Part shown: positions 1 to 6,532 of the stretch, in pieces
How the letters are laid out: every line of letters starts with the position of its first letter
How positions within the stretch are numbered: the first letter of the stretch is position 1
DNA from: an uncultured Rhodospirillales bacterium
GTDB lineage: Bacteria > Pseudomonadota > Alphaproteobacteria > Acetobacterales > Acetobacteraceae
Direction: 5' to 3'
NCBI GenBank assembly: GCA_903844785.1
Contig: CAIMVB010000030.1
Span: forward strand, 1 to 16,689
Length of the DNA: 16,689 nt
Made by a program: the position numbers and the translations under genes
Notes under the pieces: generated by a model
Seen by the model: the letters and a program-made list of their open reading frames with translations, nothing else
What the model was told of the DNA's origin: nothing
The model's database searches: none

Positions 1-449
1 ATTCCATCGCGCTTGCTGCCGCCCTTATGCTGGCTGCTATTCTTTATCAGGTTTTCACGCGCTACATGCTGGGCGCCGCTTCCTACTGGAGCGAGGAATT
101 CGCAGTACTGATGTTTTCCTGGAGCGTACTGGCGGGTTTGGCGCTTGGTGTGCATGAAGGCTTTCATGTGCGGCTGAGCCTATTGACGGATGCCATGCCC
201 CTTGGCGGACGCATCGCGGCGGAACGCGTGCTGGATTTCGCCACTGCAGCGCTTGGCGTTTTTCTGGCCTGGTCCGGTTGGCGCTTTCTGGACATAACCA
301 GCGGTTCGGTTTCGGCCGCCATGGGCTATCCGATCGAAATACTGAATGCATTGGCACCCATTGCTGGCGCGCTGATGGCGGTATTCGGGCTGGAACGCGC
401 GCTAAGACCGGGCGGCGCCCTGCCAGCAGATGAGGCTGAGATATCATGA
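1..449 (+). CDS. dctQ: TRAP transporter small permease (DctQ family), 5'-truncated by window edge
   Basis: Integral membrane small permease of a tripartite ATP-independent periplasmic (TRAP) carboxylate transporter, which partners DctM and a periplasmic DctP-type receptor. The reading frame is open to the left edge (first full codon at 3), so the N-terminus is missing; 148 codons are visible. The visible part is hydrophobic with three or more membrane segments. It has the family pattern of an acidic SEEFAVLMFSW stretch followed by a Gly/Ala-rich segment ending in HEGFHVRLSLL, the usual cytoplasmic-loop signature of DctQ. Its stop overlaps the dctM start (ATGA at 446-449), so the two are translationally coupled. 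The receptor gene is not in the window and may lie just upstream. Family assignment is firm; the substrate cannot be read from this subunit. Confidence 0.88.
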   Translation, partial: SIALAAALMLAAILYQVFTRYMLGAASYWSEEFAVLMFSWSVLAGLALGVHEGFHVRLSLLTDAMPLGGRIAAERVLDFATAALGVFLAWSGWRFLDITSGSVSAAMGYPIEILNALAPIAGALMAVFGLERALRPGGALPADEAEIS

Positions 450-1726
450 CAGCCATTGCCTGGTGCCTGACCGCCGGCTTCGGCGCGCTTGTGACGCTTG
501 GCGTGCCGTTTGCCATTGCCATTGCGCTGGTTATTACCACGGCCCTGATCCTTGCGGATATCGAGCCGGCCTTCCTGGCCCAATCCATCATCAGCGGGTC
601 GCAGCAATTCAGCCTGCTCGCCATTCCGCTTTTCATGCTGGCGGGCGAATTGATGTCAGCCGGCGGGCTTTCCAAACGGTTGGTGGATTTCGCCTCCACG
701 CTCGTGCAGCATTTGCGCGGCGGGCTTGCGATGGTGACAGTGCTGGCCGCGTTGGTGTTTTCGGCGATTTCAGGTTCTGCGCCAGCAACCACGGCAGCCA
801 TTGGCGCCATCATGATACCGGCCATGGTGCAGGCGGGTTATGATAAGGGCTTCGCGGCTTCCATTGCGGTTTCCGCCGGTGTTTTGGGGCCGCTGATCCC
901 GCCTTCCATTGCTTTCGTGATCTGGGGGATTGTGGCCGAACAATCCATCGGGCGCTTGTTTCTTTCAGGTATTGTGCCTGGCCTGTTGATTGCCGCGGGC
1001 TTACTGGTGATTTGCTGGGTACATGCCAAGCGGGCGGATGTGCCGCGCCTGCCGCGCGCGAGGCCCGCTGAAATGGCGCGCGCCTTTGCCGATGGGCGTT
1101 GGGCCCTGGCATCGCCCTTGGTGGTGCTTGGCGGCATTTATGGTGGCATTTTCACGCCCACCGAAGCGGCGGCAGTTTCCTGCCTTTATGCGATTATCAT
1201 TGGGCTTTTTGTTGAACGTAAACTCACCCTGCGCGCCCTGCCCGGCATTTTCGTGAAAGCCATGCGCACCAGCGCCATTGTTTGCGCCATTATCGCGGTT
1301 TCCGCCGGCTTTGGCATTCTGGTGGCGCAGGAACAAATCGCCATACGCTTCGCCACCTGGATGGCCCAGACCATTGGCGAAAAATGGGCGGCTTTAGCCA
1401 CACTGAATATCGCCTTCTTCCTTTTGGCCGCAGTGATGGATGAAATCGCCATCATGGTCATCCTGGGGCCCATGCTGATTGCCATTGCCAATCGCTTTGG
1501 CGTGGATCCCATCCATTTCGGCGCCATCATCGTCACCAATGTTTCGATTGGCATGGCGGCGCCGCCCATTGGCTATTGTCTATTCATTGGCATGGCGATC
1601 AGCGGCCTGTCCCTGGCGCGGATTAGCCGGGCTATTTGGCCACAAATCCTGTGGATGCTGGTGGTGCTTTTCCTGATTACCTATGTCCCAGGCTTTGCCT
1701 TGATGTTCCAACCCGGGGCCCGCTGA
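446..1726 (+). CDS. dctM: TRAP transporter large permease (DctM family)
   Basis: Large, substrate-translocating membrane subunit of a Na+-coupled TRAP transporter. At 426 aa it is the normal DctM length with no fusion to DctQ. It is almost wholly hydrophobic with about 11-12 membrane segments. Conserved family patches are visible: an ISGSAPATTAAIGAIMIPAM-type block at residues about 109-128, GVLGPLIPPSIAFVIWG at about 145-161, and a later GGIFTPTEAAA motif in the second half, reflecting the internal two-fold repeat of the family. The start overlaps the dctQ stop by 4 nt, with a GAGG Shine-Dalgarno about 10 nt upstream inside dctQ. No intrinsic terminator follows directly. The substrate is probably a carboxylate, judged by family only. 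Confidence 0.93.
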   Translation: MTAIAWCLTAGFGALVTLGVPFAIAIALVITTALILADIEPAFLAQSIISGSQQFSLLAIPLFMLAGELMSAGGLSKRLVDFASTLVQHLRGGLAMVTVLAALVFSAISGSAPATTAAIGAIMIPAMVQAGYDKGFAASIAVSAGVLGPLIPPSIAFVIWGIVAEQSIGRLFLSGIVPGLLIAAGLLVICWVHAKRADVPRLPRARPAEMARAFADGRWALASPLVVLGGIYGGIFTPTEAAAVSCLYAIIIGLFVERKLTLRALPGIFVKAMRTSAIVCAIIAVSAGFGILVAQEQIAIRFATWMAQTIGEKWAALATLNIAFFLLAAVMDEIAIMVILGPMLIAIANRFGVDPIHFGAIIVTNVSIGMAAPPIGYCLFIGMAISGLSLARISRAIWPQILWMLVVLFLITYVPGFALMFQPGAR

Positions 1727-1742
1727 AGCCCAAGCCTGGAAA

Positions 1743-1771
1743 TTGCCAAGACCCCCATTACATTCCATAAT
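1743..1771 (+). promoter_or_regulatory. Candidate sigma-70 promoter for the outer-membrane protein gene
   Basis: TTGCCA at 1743-1748 and CATAAT at 1766-1771 are separated by exactly 17 nt, each one or two changes from the sigma-70 consensus. Transcription would start near 1778, giving a leader of about 20 nt before the ATG at 1798. The -10 box lies inside the left arm of the inverted repeat at 1760-1794. Predicted by eye only. Confidence 0.45.
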
Positions 1772-1794
1772 AATTTACAATTATTATGGAATGT
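1760..1794. repeat. Perfect 16-bp inverted repeat, probable operator
   Basis: The left arm at 1760-1775 (ACATTCCATAATAATT) and the right arm at 1779-1794 are exact reverse complements around a 3-nt centre. The element is very AT-rich in a GC-rich region. It covers the candidate -10 box and start point, and its right arm holds the GGAA Shine-Dalgarno for the ATG at 1798. No T-run follows on either strand, so it is not a standard terminator. An operator for a dimeric repressor is the best reading, but the regulator cannot be named. Confidence 0.6.
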
Positions 1795-1797
1795 TAC

Positions 1798-2448
1798 ATG
1801 TCGTCTCTCTCCCGTGTCTGCGTGTTTGGCCTTCTGGCCATGTTTCTGTTTGGCGCGACGCCTTCAGCCTTCGCACAGCAAAGCGTCTCAGTGGCTGACC
1901 GTGCGCGCGAATTAGCCGATGCACGGCCTTGGGCGGGCATGATCTTCGCGGGATCTTCCGTGGCTGATGGCAAACTGCGTGATATCATGGTGGCGCCCTG
2001 GACCGGTTCCTGGGGCGATGACACGCTGGCCGGCGGCGCGGTCAGTTATCGTTTGGCGCGCTTCTGGAAGTTCTTCATGCTAGATGCGGAACTGGGCGGC
2101 GCCTACCGCTTTGGCGATACGGAAGGCGGCGAATTCTGGGCTGCGGGTTACTTGCGCTATGATGGCTTTCCCTGGACCAATTACGTCTACACCACCTTCG
2201 GGCTTTCCATGGGGCCGGATTACGTCACCCGCCTGCCGCGGGTGGAACGCGGCACGGATGCCCGGCCCGAGCCCAACCAATCACGCTTTTTGAACTTCTT
2301 TTCCCCAGAAATTACCTTTGCCTTGCCGGACCGGCCAGACCAGGAAATCGCCATACGTTACATGCACCGCAGCGGGATTTTCGGCACCTATAACGGGGTT
2401 TATGAGGGCGCAAATTCCCTCATTGTGGGCTTTCGCGCGCGGTTTTAG
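1798..2448 (+). CDS. Outer-membrane beta-barrel protein, PagL-like lipid A deacylase candidate
   Basis: Predicted 216-aa outer-membrane protein. Residues 1-26 are a Sec signal peptide (MSSLSRVCVFGLLAMFLFG then ATPSAFA before QQ). The rest alternates aromatic and small residues as in a small beta-barrel and ends in Phe, as outer-membrane proteins usually do. The C-terminal segment has a His-Arg-Ser motif (H190, S192) and a Glu (E203) 13 residues after the His, matching the His-Ser-Glu catalytic arrangement of PagL/acyloxyacyl hydrolase (lipid A 3-O-deacylase) enzymes. If active, it would remove an ester-linked acyl chain from lipid A in the outer membrane. ATG 1798 was chosen because GGAA sits 6 nt upstream; an in-frame ATG at 1786 lacks this and sits inside the inverted repeat. 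The gene stands alone between dctM and a tRNA on the opposite strand. An uncharacterised barrel protein is the alternative. Confidence 0.62.
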   Translation: MSSLSRVCVFGLLAMFLFGATPSAFAQQSVSVADRARELADARPWAGMIFAGSSVADGKLRDIMVAPWTGSWGDDTLAGGAVSYRLARFWKFFMLDAELGGAYRFGDTEGGEFWAAGYLRYDGFPWTNYVYTTFGLSMGPDYVTRLPRVERGTDARPEPNQSRFLNFFSPEITFALPDRPDQEIAIRYMHRSGIFGTYNGVYEGANSLIVGFRARF

Positions 2449-2515
2449 GGTGTTTTCAAGCCACGCGGCGCCACTTGGCGGCCTGGAAAGCGCGATCAAA
2501 CAGGGATTTGGGGCG

Positions 2516-2591
2516 TGGTGGGCGCACGTGGGATCGAACCACGGACCTCCTGCGTGTCAAGCAGGCGCTCATACCACTGAGCTATGCGCCC
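2516..2591 (-). tRNA. tRNA-Val (anticodon GAC)
   Basis: Read on the minus strand from 2591, a full cloverleaf forms. The 7-bp acceptor stem is GGGCGCA/TGCGCCC. A D-arm with AGTGGTA follows, then a 5-bp anticodon stem CCTGC/GCAGG around the loop TTGACAC (anticodon GAC, valine). The T-arm is CGTGG/CCACG around TTCGATC. The discriminator is A, and the CCA end is encoded at 2516-2518. No integrase or duplicated tRNA end nearby suggests use as an attachment site. Confidence 0.97.
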
Positions 2592-2607
2592 TTACCGACG
2601 CAGCGTT

Positions 2608-2636
2608 CCCATAACCGCCCTGCCCTGCCTGCGCAA
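2608..2636 (-). promoter_or_regulatory. Weak candidate promoter for tRNA-Val
   Basis: On the minus strand TTGCGC (2636-2631) and TATGGG (2613-2608) are 17 nt apart, upstream of the tRNA 5' end at 2591. The -10 match is poor. The site lies in the short space between the end of the frnE-like gene and the tRNA. Confidence 0.3.
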
Positions 2637-2655
2637 GTCTGGCGCTCAACACGCC

Positions 2656-3342
2656 TCAATCGCCAGGCTGGCCGCCCGAGAAGTGATATTGCTGCAGCGC
2701 CACATCGAGCAGCCTTTCCAGCACTTCGGGCTCCTGCGCGCCGGCAATGGCCTGTTGCCCGGCGATAATGAAGCAGGGCACGCCATTGATCCCGAGACGA
2801 TGGGCGCGAAGGTTTTCGGTATGCACCGCCTCAGCCTCCTCACCTGAACGGAGGAAGGCGAGCGCCGCATTCGGGTCCAGCCCAACGCGCCCGGCCAAGG
2901 TGGCAAGCCGGTCCAAATCGCCAATATCCGTCCCATCGGCGAAATAGGCGTGGAACAGCGCTTCCACCATCATCTCGCCCAAGCCCTCACGCACCGCATA
3001 ACGCACCAGGCGATGCGCATTGATGCTGGATGGTACGCGCCCCATCAGGTCAAAGCGAAATCCAATCCCCTCAGCCCGGCCAAGTTCCGCCAGCGCATTT
3101 TGCAGGCGCCGCGCGCGATCCTCGCCGCCGAATTTGCGCGCCACGAATTCTGCACGGGAAACGCCCCCTGGCGGAATATCTGGATTGAGCAAAAAGGGGC
3201 GCCATAAAAGCTGGGGAATGATATCCGGCCTGGCACGCAAGGCCCGGCGCAACCTTCTGACCCCCAGATAGCACCAGGGGCAGATCAGGTCGAAGGCGAT
3301 ATCAATATCCAGCCGTGGCTGGAGGGGTGCCAGGATGTTCAC
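2656..3342 (-). CDS. DsbA-family (FrnE-like) thiol oxidoreductase
   Basis: Thioredoxin-fold protein of the DsbA/FrnE family, 228 aa, with no signal peptide and therefore probably cytoplasmic. The N-terminal strand IDIAFDLICPWC carries the redox motif C21-P-W-C24. The central helical insertion typical of DsbA follows, and the cis-Pro loop GINGVPCFII with the trailing FrnE pattern AIAGAQ lies near the C-terminus. The related 2-hydroxychromene-2-carboxylate isomerases share the fold but lack the paired cysteines, so an oxidoreductase or disulfide isomerase is favoured. The start codon is GTG at 3342, with an AGG-containing weak ribosome site about 8 nt upstream and no better in-frame ATG. It follows a Bug receptor gene on the same strand after 57 nt, so cotranscription is possible but a functional link is not evident. 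Confidence 0.88.
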   Translation of the reverse strand: MNILAPLQPRLDIDIAFDLICPWCYLGVRRLRRALRARPDIIPQLLWRPFLLNPDIPPGGVSRAEFVARKFGGEDRARRLQNALAELGRAEGIGFRFDLMGRVPSSINAHRLVRYAVREGLGEMMVEALFHAYFADGTDIGDLDRLATLAGRVGLDPNAALAFLRSGEEAEAVHTENLRAHRLGINGVPCFIIAGQQAIAGAQEPEVLERLLDVALQQYHFSGGQPGD

Positions 3343-3399
3343 GCGCCTAATCTAGCGCGCCGGCGCGGCGCGGGCAGCCCCCCTTTCGTGCTTTATCGG

Positions 3400-4386
3400 C
3401 TATTCCGCCACCAGATTGAGCCGGCGGATCAGCGGCGCCCAGCGTTCCCCATCGCGCTTGGCGCGGGCAGCGAATACCTCAGGCGCGGCGGGCTCAGCCG
3501 GGTCCGCCCCCACGCGCTTATAGGCGGCACGCACCTTTTCATCCGCCAAAGCCTCCCCGAGCGCGGTATTGAGCCGCCTGACGATCTCCGGCGGGGTTTG
3601 GGAAGGCACAGCCAGGCCAAAATAGCTGGAGCCTTCAAAGCCAGGAATGGTTTGGCCCATGGTGGGCACACCCGGCCATTCGGGCCGCGGTTCCACGGTG
3701 GTAAGCGCCACCGGGCGCACGCTTTGTGTCTGGCGCAATGGCTCGCCTTCCGGCAGGCCGAGGCAACGCGCATGCACGCGCCCCGCGATAAGGTCGGTCA
3801 TGGCATTGGTGGTCTGGCGATAGGGCACATGCACCATATCAAGCCCAAGCCGCGCGCCCATATCTTCCATGATCAGATGCGTAATGGCGCCAACCCCGGC
3901 CGAGGCGAAGGTGAATTTGCCAGGATTGGCCTTGATCCAGGCTGCCACCTCATTGAAATCGCGCCCCGGGATGGAATTATGCACCATCAGCAGGTTGGAG
4001 GTGGTGCAGAACATGCCAACCGGCGTGAAATCCCGCTGGGCGTTATAGCCCACGGATTTATAGAGCAACGCATTCAGCCCGCTATTCGTGCCCATGGTGG
4101 CGACCAGGATGGTGTAGCCATCACCCGGCGCGCGGGAGACCATTTCCGCTGCCAGATTGCCCGCGCCGCCCGGACGGTTATCGGACAGCACCGGTTGCCC
4201 AAGACGCTGCTGCAAGGCTTCGGCAGTAACGCGTGAGACAATATCCGTCTGCCCGCCGCCACCATAAGGAATCACCAGCCTGATCGGACGATCCGGATAG
4301 GTGCTGGCGCGCGCCAGGCGCGGCGCGGCGAGCCCCGTGAGGCCCGCGAGCAACATGGGACGACGCTTGATGAAATTTCCCGACAT
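3400..4386 (-). CDS. Bug/TctC-family periplasmic carboxylate receptor (copy 1)
   Basis: Extracytoplasmic solute receptor of the tripartite tricarboxylate transporter (TTT) family, 328 aa, the usual size. The signal peptide is at residues 1-27 (basic KRR at 7-9, a hydrophobic run, and a cut after ALARA-type RLARA). The mature N-terminus has the family hallmark YPDRPIRLVIP followed by YGGGGQTD at 41-48, then NRPGGAGNLAAE and the DGYT motif. These loops bind the carboxylate of the ligand in characterised Bug proteins. It starts with ATG at 4386, with AGGGG about 7-8 nt upstream. It is transcribed divergently from the second Bug gene. No tctA or tctB permease gene is near. Compared with the other three copies, its glycine loop has Gln before TD and is the most divergent. 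The ligand is unknown. Confidence 0.92.
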   Translation of the reverse strand: MSGNFIKRRPMLLAGLTGLAAPRLARASTYPDRPIRLVIPYGGGGQTDIVSRVTAEALQQRLGQPVLSDNRPGGAGNLAAEMVSRAPGDGYTILVATMGTNSGLNALLYKSVGYNAQRDFTPVGMFCTTSNLLMVHNSIPGRDFNEVAAWIKANPGKFTFASAGVGAITHLIMEDMGARLGLDMVHVPYRQTTNAMTDLIAGRVHARCLGLPEGEPLRQTQSVRPVALTTVEPRPEWPGVPTMGQTIPGFEGSSYFGLAVPSQTPPEIVRRLNTALGEALADEKVRAAYKRVGADPAEPAAPEVFAARAKRDGERWAPLIRRLNLVAE

Positions 4387-4445
4387 GGTTTTCCCCTTAC
4401 TGGCGCGGCGTGGTTTAGCCCGCTATGAAGCGCCCGAAGATCAGC

Positions 4446-4475
4446 ATGATTTGCGCCGATATCAAAGCGCATCAT
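4446..4475. repeat. Interrupted inverted repeat in the divergent Bug intergenic region
   Basis: ATGAT-TT-GCGC (4446-4456) and GCGCATCAT (4467-4475) pair over 9 bp with a 2-nt bulge and a 10-nt loop. The element lies directly before the GGGAGAGGA ribosome site of the rightward Bug gene. It could be an operator between the two divergent receptors or a leader hairpin. Significance is uncertain because part of it is the self-complementary GCGC. Confidence 0.35.
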
Positions 4476-4494
4476 CGGGAGAGGAATGAAGCGC

Positions 4495-5466
4495 ATGTTT
4501 CACCGCCGTAGCCTTTTGGCCGCGCCCGCCCTGCTTGCGTTCAAGCCTCTCGCCGCGCAGGGTGTGTGGAATCCGCAACGTCCCATTCGCATTCTGGTCG
4601 GCTTCGCGCCCGGCGGCGGCACAGATATTACCACGCGCACGCTCACCAATAGGCTGCAAGCGCTGCTGGGGCAGCCGATTATTGTGGAAAACCGTCCTGG
4701 TGCCGGCGGCAATCTGGCGTCTGAAGCAACAGTCAATTCGCCATCGGATGGCTACACTTTGATGATGGGTACCATCGCTTCGCTGGTGCTGAACCCCATC
4801 ATGGCGAAGCTTCCCTTTGATGTCATGACGGATCTGACGCCGATTTCGCGTTCGGTCGAAGTCACCAATATCCTTGTGGTGCCGATGGATCGGCCGTGGC
4901 GCAGCCTGCCGGAGTTGATTGCCGCGGCAAAGGCAAGGCCTGATCAGGTAACTTACGGTTCTTCGGGCGTTGGTAGCGCAGGGCATTTGGGCGGCGCCTT
5001 GCTGGATTCGATGGCGGGGATTCGCACAGTGCATGTGCCCTATCGCGGTGGCGGCCAATTGATCACGGATTTGATTTCAGGGAAGGTGGATTACGCGGTT
5101 GCCACAGCAGCAACAGTCTTGCCACAGATTGAAGCCGGCAAGCTGCGCGCCCTGGCCGTTCCCTTGCCCAAGCGCAGCCAACTACTGCCCAATACACCGA
5201 CCATTGCTGAGGCGGGCCCACTGCCGGGCTATGAGGTGGCGAATTGGTACGCGCTGATGGGCCCGCGCAATCTTGCAAGACCCATTGTAACACGTGTGAA
5301 CGACGCACTGGTGGAAGCGCTGCGTGATCCCGAAATAGTCGCGCATTTGGGGCGCCATGGTTTGGAAGCGGCACCAAGTACACCTGAAGAATTGGCCGGC
5401 TTCATGCGGGCCGAAACCGCGAAATGGACCCCGATTGTTCGTGCTTCCGGCGCTTCCATCAACTGA
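4495..5466 (+). CDS. Bug/TctC-family periplasmic carboxylate receptor (copy 2)
   Basis: TTT-family periplasmic receptor of 323 aa. A signal peptide covers about residues 1-21 (MFHRRSLLAAPALLAF then KPLAA before Q). The Bug signatures follow in order: RPIRILVGFAPGGGTD, then VENRPGAGGNLASE, then SDGYTL, with a VHVPYRGGGQLITDL segment in the middle that is typical of the second lobe. ATG 4495 was chosen because GAGGA (4481-4485) is 9 nt upstream; the in-frame ATG at 4486 directly abuts that sequence, leaving no spacing, although GGGAG further up could serve it. The gene is divergent from copy 1 across about 100 bp and is followed by a 179-bp non-coding stretch before the HU gene. No membrane partner is encoded nearby. 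The ligand is unknown. Confidence 0.92.
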   Translation: MFHRRSLLAAPALLAFKPLAAQGVWNPQRPIRILVGFAPGGGTDITTRTLTNRLQALLGQPIIVENRPGAGGNLASEATVNSPSDGYTLMMGTIASLVLNPIMAKLPFDVMTDLTPISRSVEVTNILVVPMDRPWRSLPELIAAAKARPDQVTYGSSGVGSAGHLGGALLDSMAGIRTVHVPYRGGGQLITDLISGKVDYAVATAATVLPQIEAGKLRALAVPLPKRSQLLPNTPTIAEAGPLPGYEVANWYALMGPRNLARPIVTRVNDALVEALRDPEIVAHLGRHGLEAAPSTPEELAGFMRAETAKWTPIVRASGASIN

Positions 5467-5589
5467 TCGGTCACTTCATGAGCCACCGAAACCGGGCTGT
5501 TGCCGCCTTTCTGCGGGTCACCGCCCGATTCTGTCCTGCACCACTCAGAACATTCCATGTCCCAAGCGTAAAAAATTTCATCTTGGCTA

Positions 5590-5618
5590 CTGACAAGCAT
5601 TGAATCCTCGGCTATGGC
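5590..5618 (+). promoter_or_regulatory. Candidate promoter for the HU gene
   Basis: CTGACA at 5590-5595 and TATGGC at 5613-5618 are 17 nt apart, with an A/T-rich patch (about 5569-5580) just upstream that could act as an UP-like element. The ribosome site AAGGGAGAA follows in the leader. The -35 match is good and the -10 match is weak. The rest of 5467-5645 shows no gene that I can support. Confidence 0.4.
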
Positions 5619-5645
5619 GGGCCATCCGCAAGGGAGAATCGAAGG

Positions 5646-5954
5646 ATGTCAAAGAAGTTTCTTACTGACGTGATCGCCAATTCCGGTGACATGTCCGCCG
5701 TGGCTGCGGGCAAGCTCGCCGCCGATATTATTGACGCGATCAAGGCAGAAATCGTCACCTCTGGCCGCTTCACCATTCCTGATTTCGGTGCTTTCGCCGT
5801 GCGCGAAACCCCGAAGCGCACTGGCTTGAACCCCAAGACCGGTGAGAAGGTGCAGATCAAGGCTGGCGCGACCGTTCGCTTCAAGGCGAGCCCGGCGCTG
5901 AAGGCCGCTGCGCTTTCCGGCGTGAAGAAGGGCAAGCGCAAGGCGAAGGCCTGA
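5646..5954 (+). CDS. HU-family nucleoid DNA-binding protein
   Basis: Small basic histone-like protein, 102 aa, which binds and bends DNA as a dimer in the nucleoid. The N-terminal helices (about 1-40) are followed by the HU beta-region FTIPDFGAFAV and the DNA-intercalating arm RTGLNPKTGE with the tip proline P63. The typical closing segment VRFKASPALKAAAL is present. After it, a short Lys-rich tail (KKGKRKAKA) makes the protein about 10 residues longer than classical 90-aa HU. A GAAGG ribosome site lies close to the start and AAGGGAGAA is further upstream. It is monocistronic, with its own intrinsic terminator. IHF subunits are the main alternative, but the simple arm and tail favour HU. Confidence 0.94.
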   Translation: MSKKFLTDVIANSGDMSAVAAGKLAADIIDAIKAEIVTSGRFTIPDFGAFAVRETPKRTGLNPKTGEKVQIKAGATVRFKASPALKAAALSGVKKGKRKAKA

Positions 5955-5970
5955 TTTTTGCTTTTCAGCG

Positions 5971-6003
5971 AAGGCGGCGTTCCGCAAGGACGCCGCCTTT
6001 TTT
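5971..6003 (+). terminator. Rho-independent terminator of the HU gene
   Basis: Perfect 10-bp stem AAGGCGGCGT (5971-5980) / ACGCCGCCTT (5990-5999) with a 9-nt loop, running into a T-run at 5998-6003. It begins 16 nt after the HU stop. It also separates HU from the convergent arfB gene. Confidence 0.92.
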
Positions 6004-6022
6004 CATGTCAATTTACAGCGTT

Positions 6023-6445
6023 TCAATCATCAATTGCGCCGTGACGCAGGCGCTTGACGGCACCGCGCCGCGTTTTGGATTCCAACCGCCGCACCTTTGA
6101 ACCAAGGGTTGGTTTGGTGGCTTTGCGGGGCGGGGGTGGCGGCAAAGCGGCTTTGCGCAGCAAAGCAATCAGCTTCTGGCGCGCTTCTTCTCGGTTCGCT
6201 TCGCGCATGCGGTGGCGTTCCGCCGTGATAATCAATTCGCCCCCCTGGGTCATCCGGCGCCCCGCCAGGGCTACCAGCCTTTGCTTCACGGCATCCGGCA
6301 AATTGGGCGACGCCATGGCGGCGAAACGTAGCTGCACCGCCGTTTCCAACTTGTTCACATTCTGCCCGCCCGGGCCGGAAGCGCGTAAGAAGGCTTCCTT
6401 TAGCTCCTGCTCGGCAATCGCGATGGCGTGGGTGATGCGGATCAT
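6023..6445 (-). CDS. arfB: Ribosome-rescue peptidyl-tRNA hydrolase ArfB (YaeJ)
   Basis: Rescues ribosomes stalled on mRNAs lacking a stop codon by hydrolysing the peptidyl-tRNA ester in the A/P site. The protein is 140 aa, the same length class as Escherichia coli YaeJ. It carries the release-factor catalytic motif in RASGPGGQNVNK (GGQ at 26-28). A proline-rich linker is followed by an Arg/Lys-rich C-terminal tail (about 110-137), which in this family inserts into the empty mRNA channel. The start at ATG 6445 was chosen because the GGQ domain begins properly from MIRITH and GGAG lies about 7 nt upstream; the frame is open further upstream but without a comparable site. It is a single gene, convergent with HU and divergent from the comD-like gene. 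Confidence 0.93.
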   Translation of the reverse strand: MIRITHAIAIAEQELKEAFLRASGPGGQNVNKLETAVQLRFAAMASPNLPDAVKQRLVALAGRRMTQGGELIITAERHRMREANREEARQKLIALLRKAALPPPPPRKATKPTLGSKVRRLESKTRRGAVKRLRHGAIDD

Positions 6446-6478
6446 GCATTCTCCATAAGACAAAACCACCGACCCTGT

Positions 6479-6520
6479 CTTGCCATTAGGCCCCGGGCGC
6501 AGGATGTTGGGGCCATCAAG
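6479..6520 (+). other. Possible leader hairpin ahead of the comD-like gene
   Basis: A 6-bp stem GGCCCC (6489-6494) / GGGGCC (6509-6514) is extended by CTTG (6479-6482) / CAAG (6517-6520) across an asymmetric internal loop. The structure ends at the AAGGA ribosome site of the gene starting at 6533, so it could affect translation initiation. It was seen by eye and no folding energy was calculated. It shows no match that I recognise to a TPP riboswitch. Confidence 0.3.
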
Positions 6521-6532
6521 GAACGGGAAACC

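Noticed and set aside
55..825. A 256-codon minus-strand open frame across dctQ and dctM
   Set aside because: It is antisense to two coupled TRAP permease genes, and its product lacks any family feature.
1760..1794. The perfect palindrome read as a transcription terminator for dctM
   Set aside because: The stem is AT-rich and no T-run follows on either strand. The overlap with a promoter and ribosome site fits an operator better.
2516..2591. tRNA-Val as a mobile-element attachment site
   Set aside because: No integrase, no repeated tRNA 3' end and no change in gene content typical of an island was seen on either side.
3388..4236. A 282-codon plus-strand open frame opposite Bug copy 1
   Set aside because: It is the complement of a clear Bug receptor with signal peptide and hallmark loops. 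The translated product has low-complexity basic composition and no recognisable motif.
4486..4494. ATG 4486 as the start of Bug copy 2
   Set aside because: The GAGGA ribosome site directly abuts this ATG with no spacing, while ATG 4495 has 9 nt spacing and gives a normal signal peptide.
5478..5603. A 41-codon plus-strand open frame between Bug copy 2 and HU
   Set aside because: There is no ribosome site before its ATG, the composition is unremarkable, and it overlaps the likely HU promoter.
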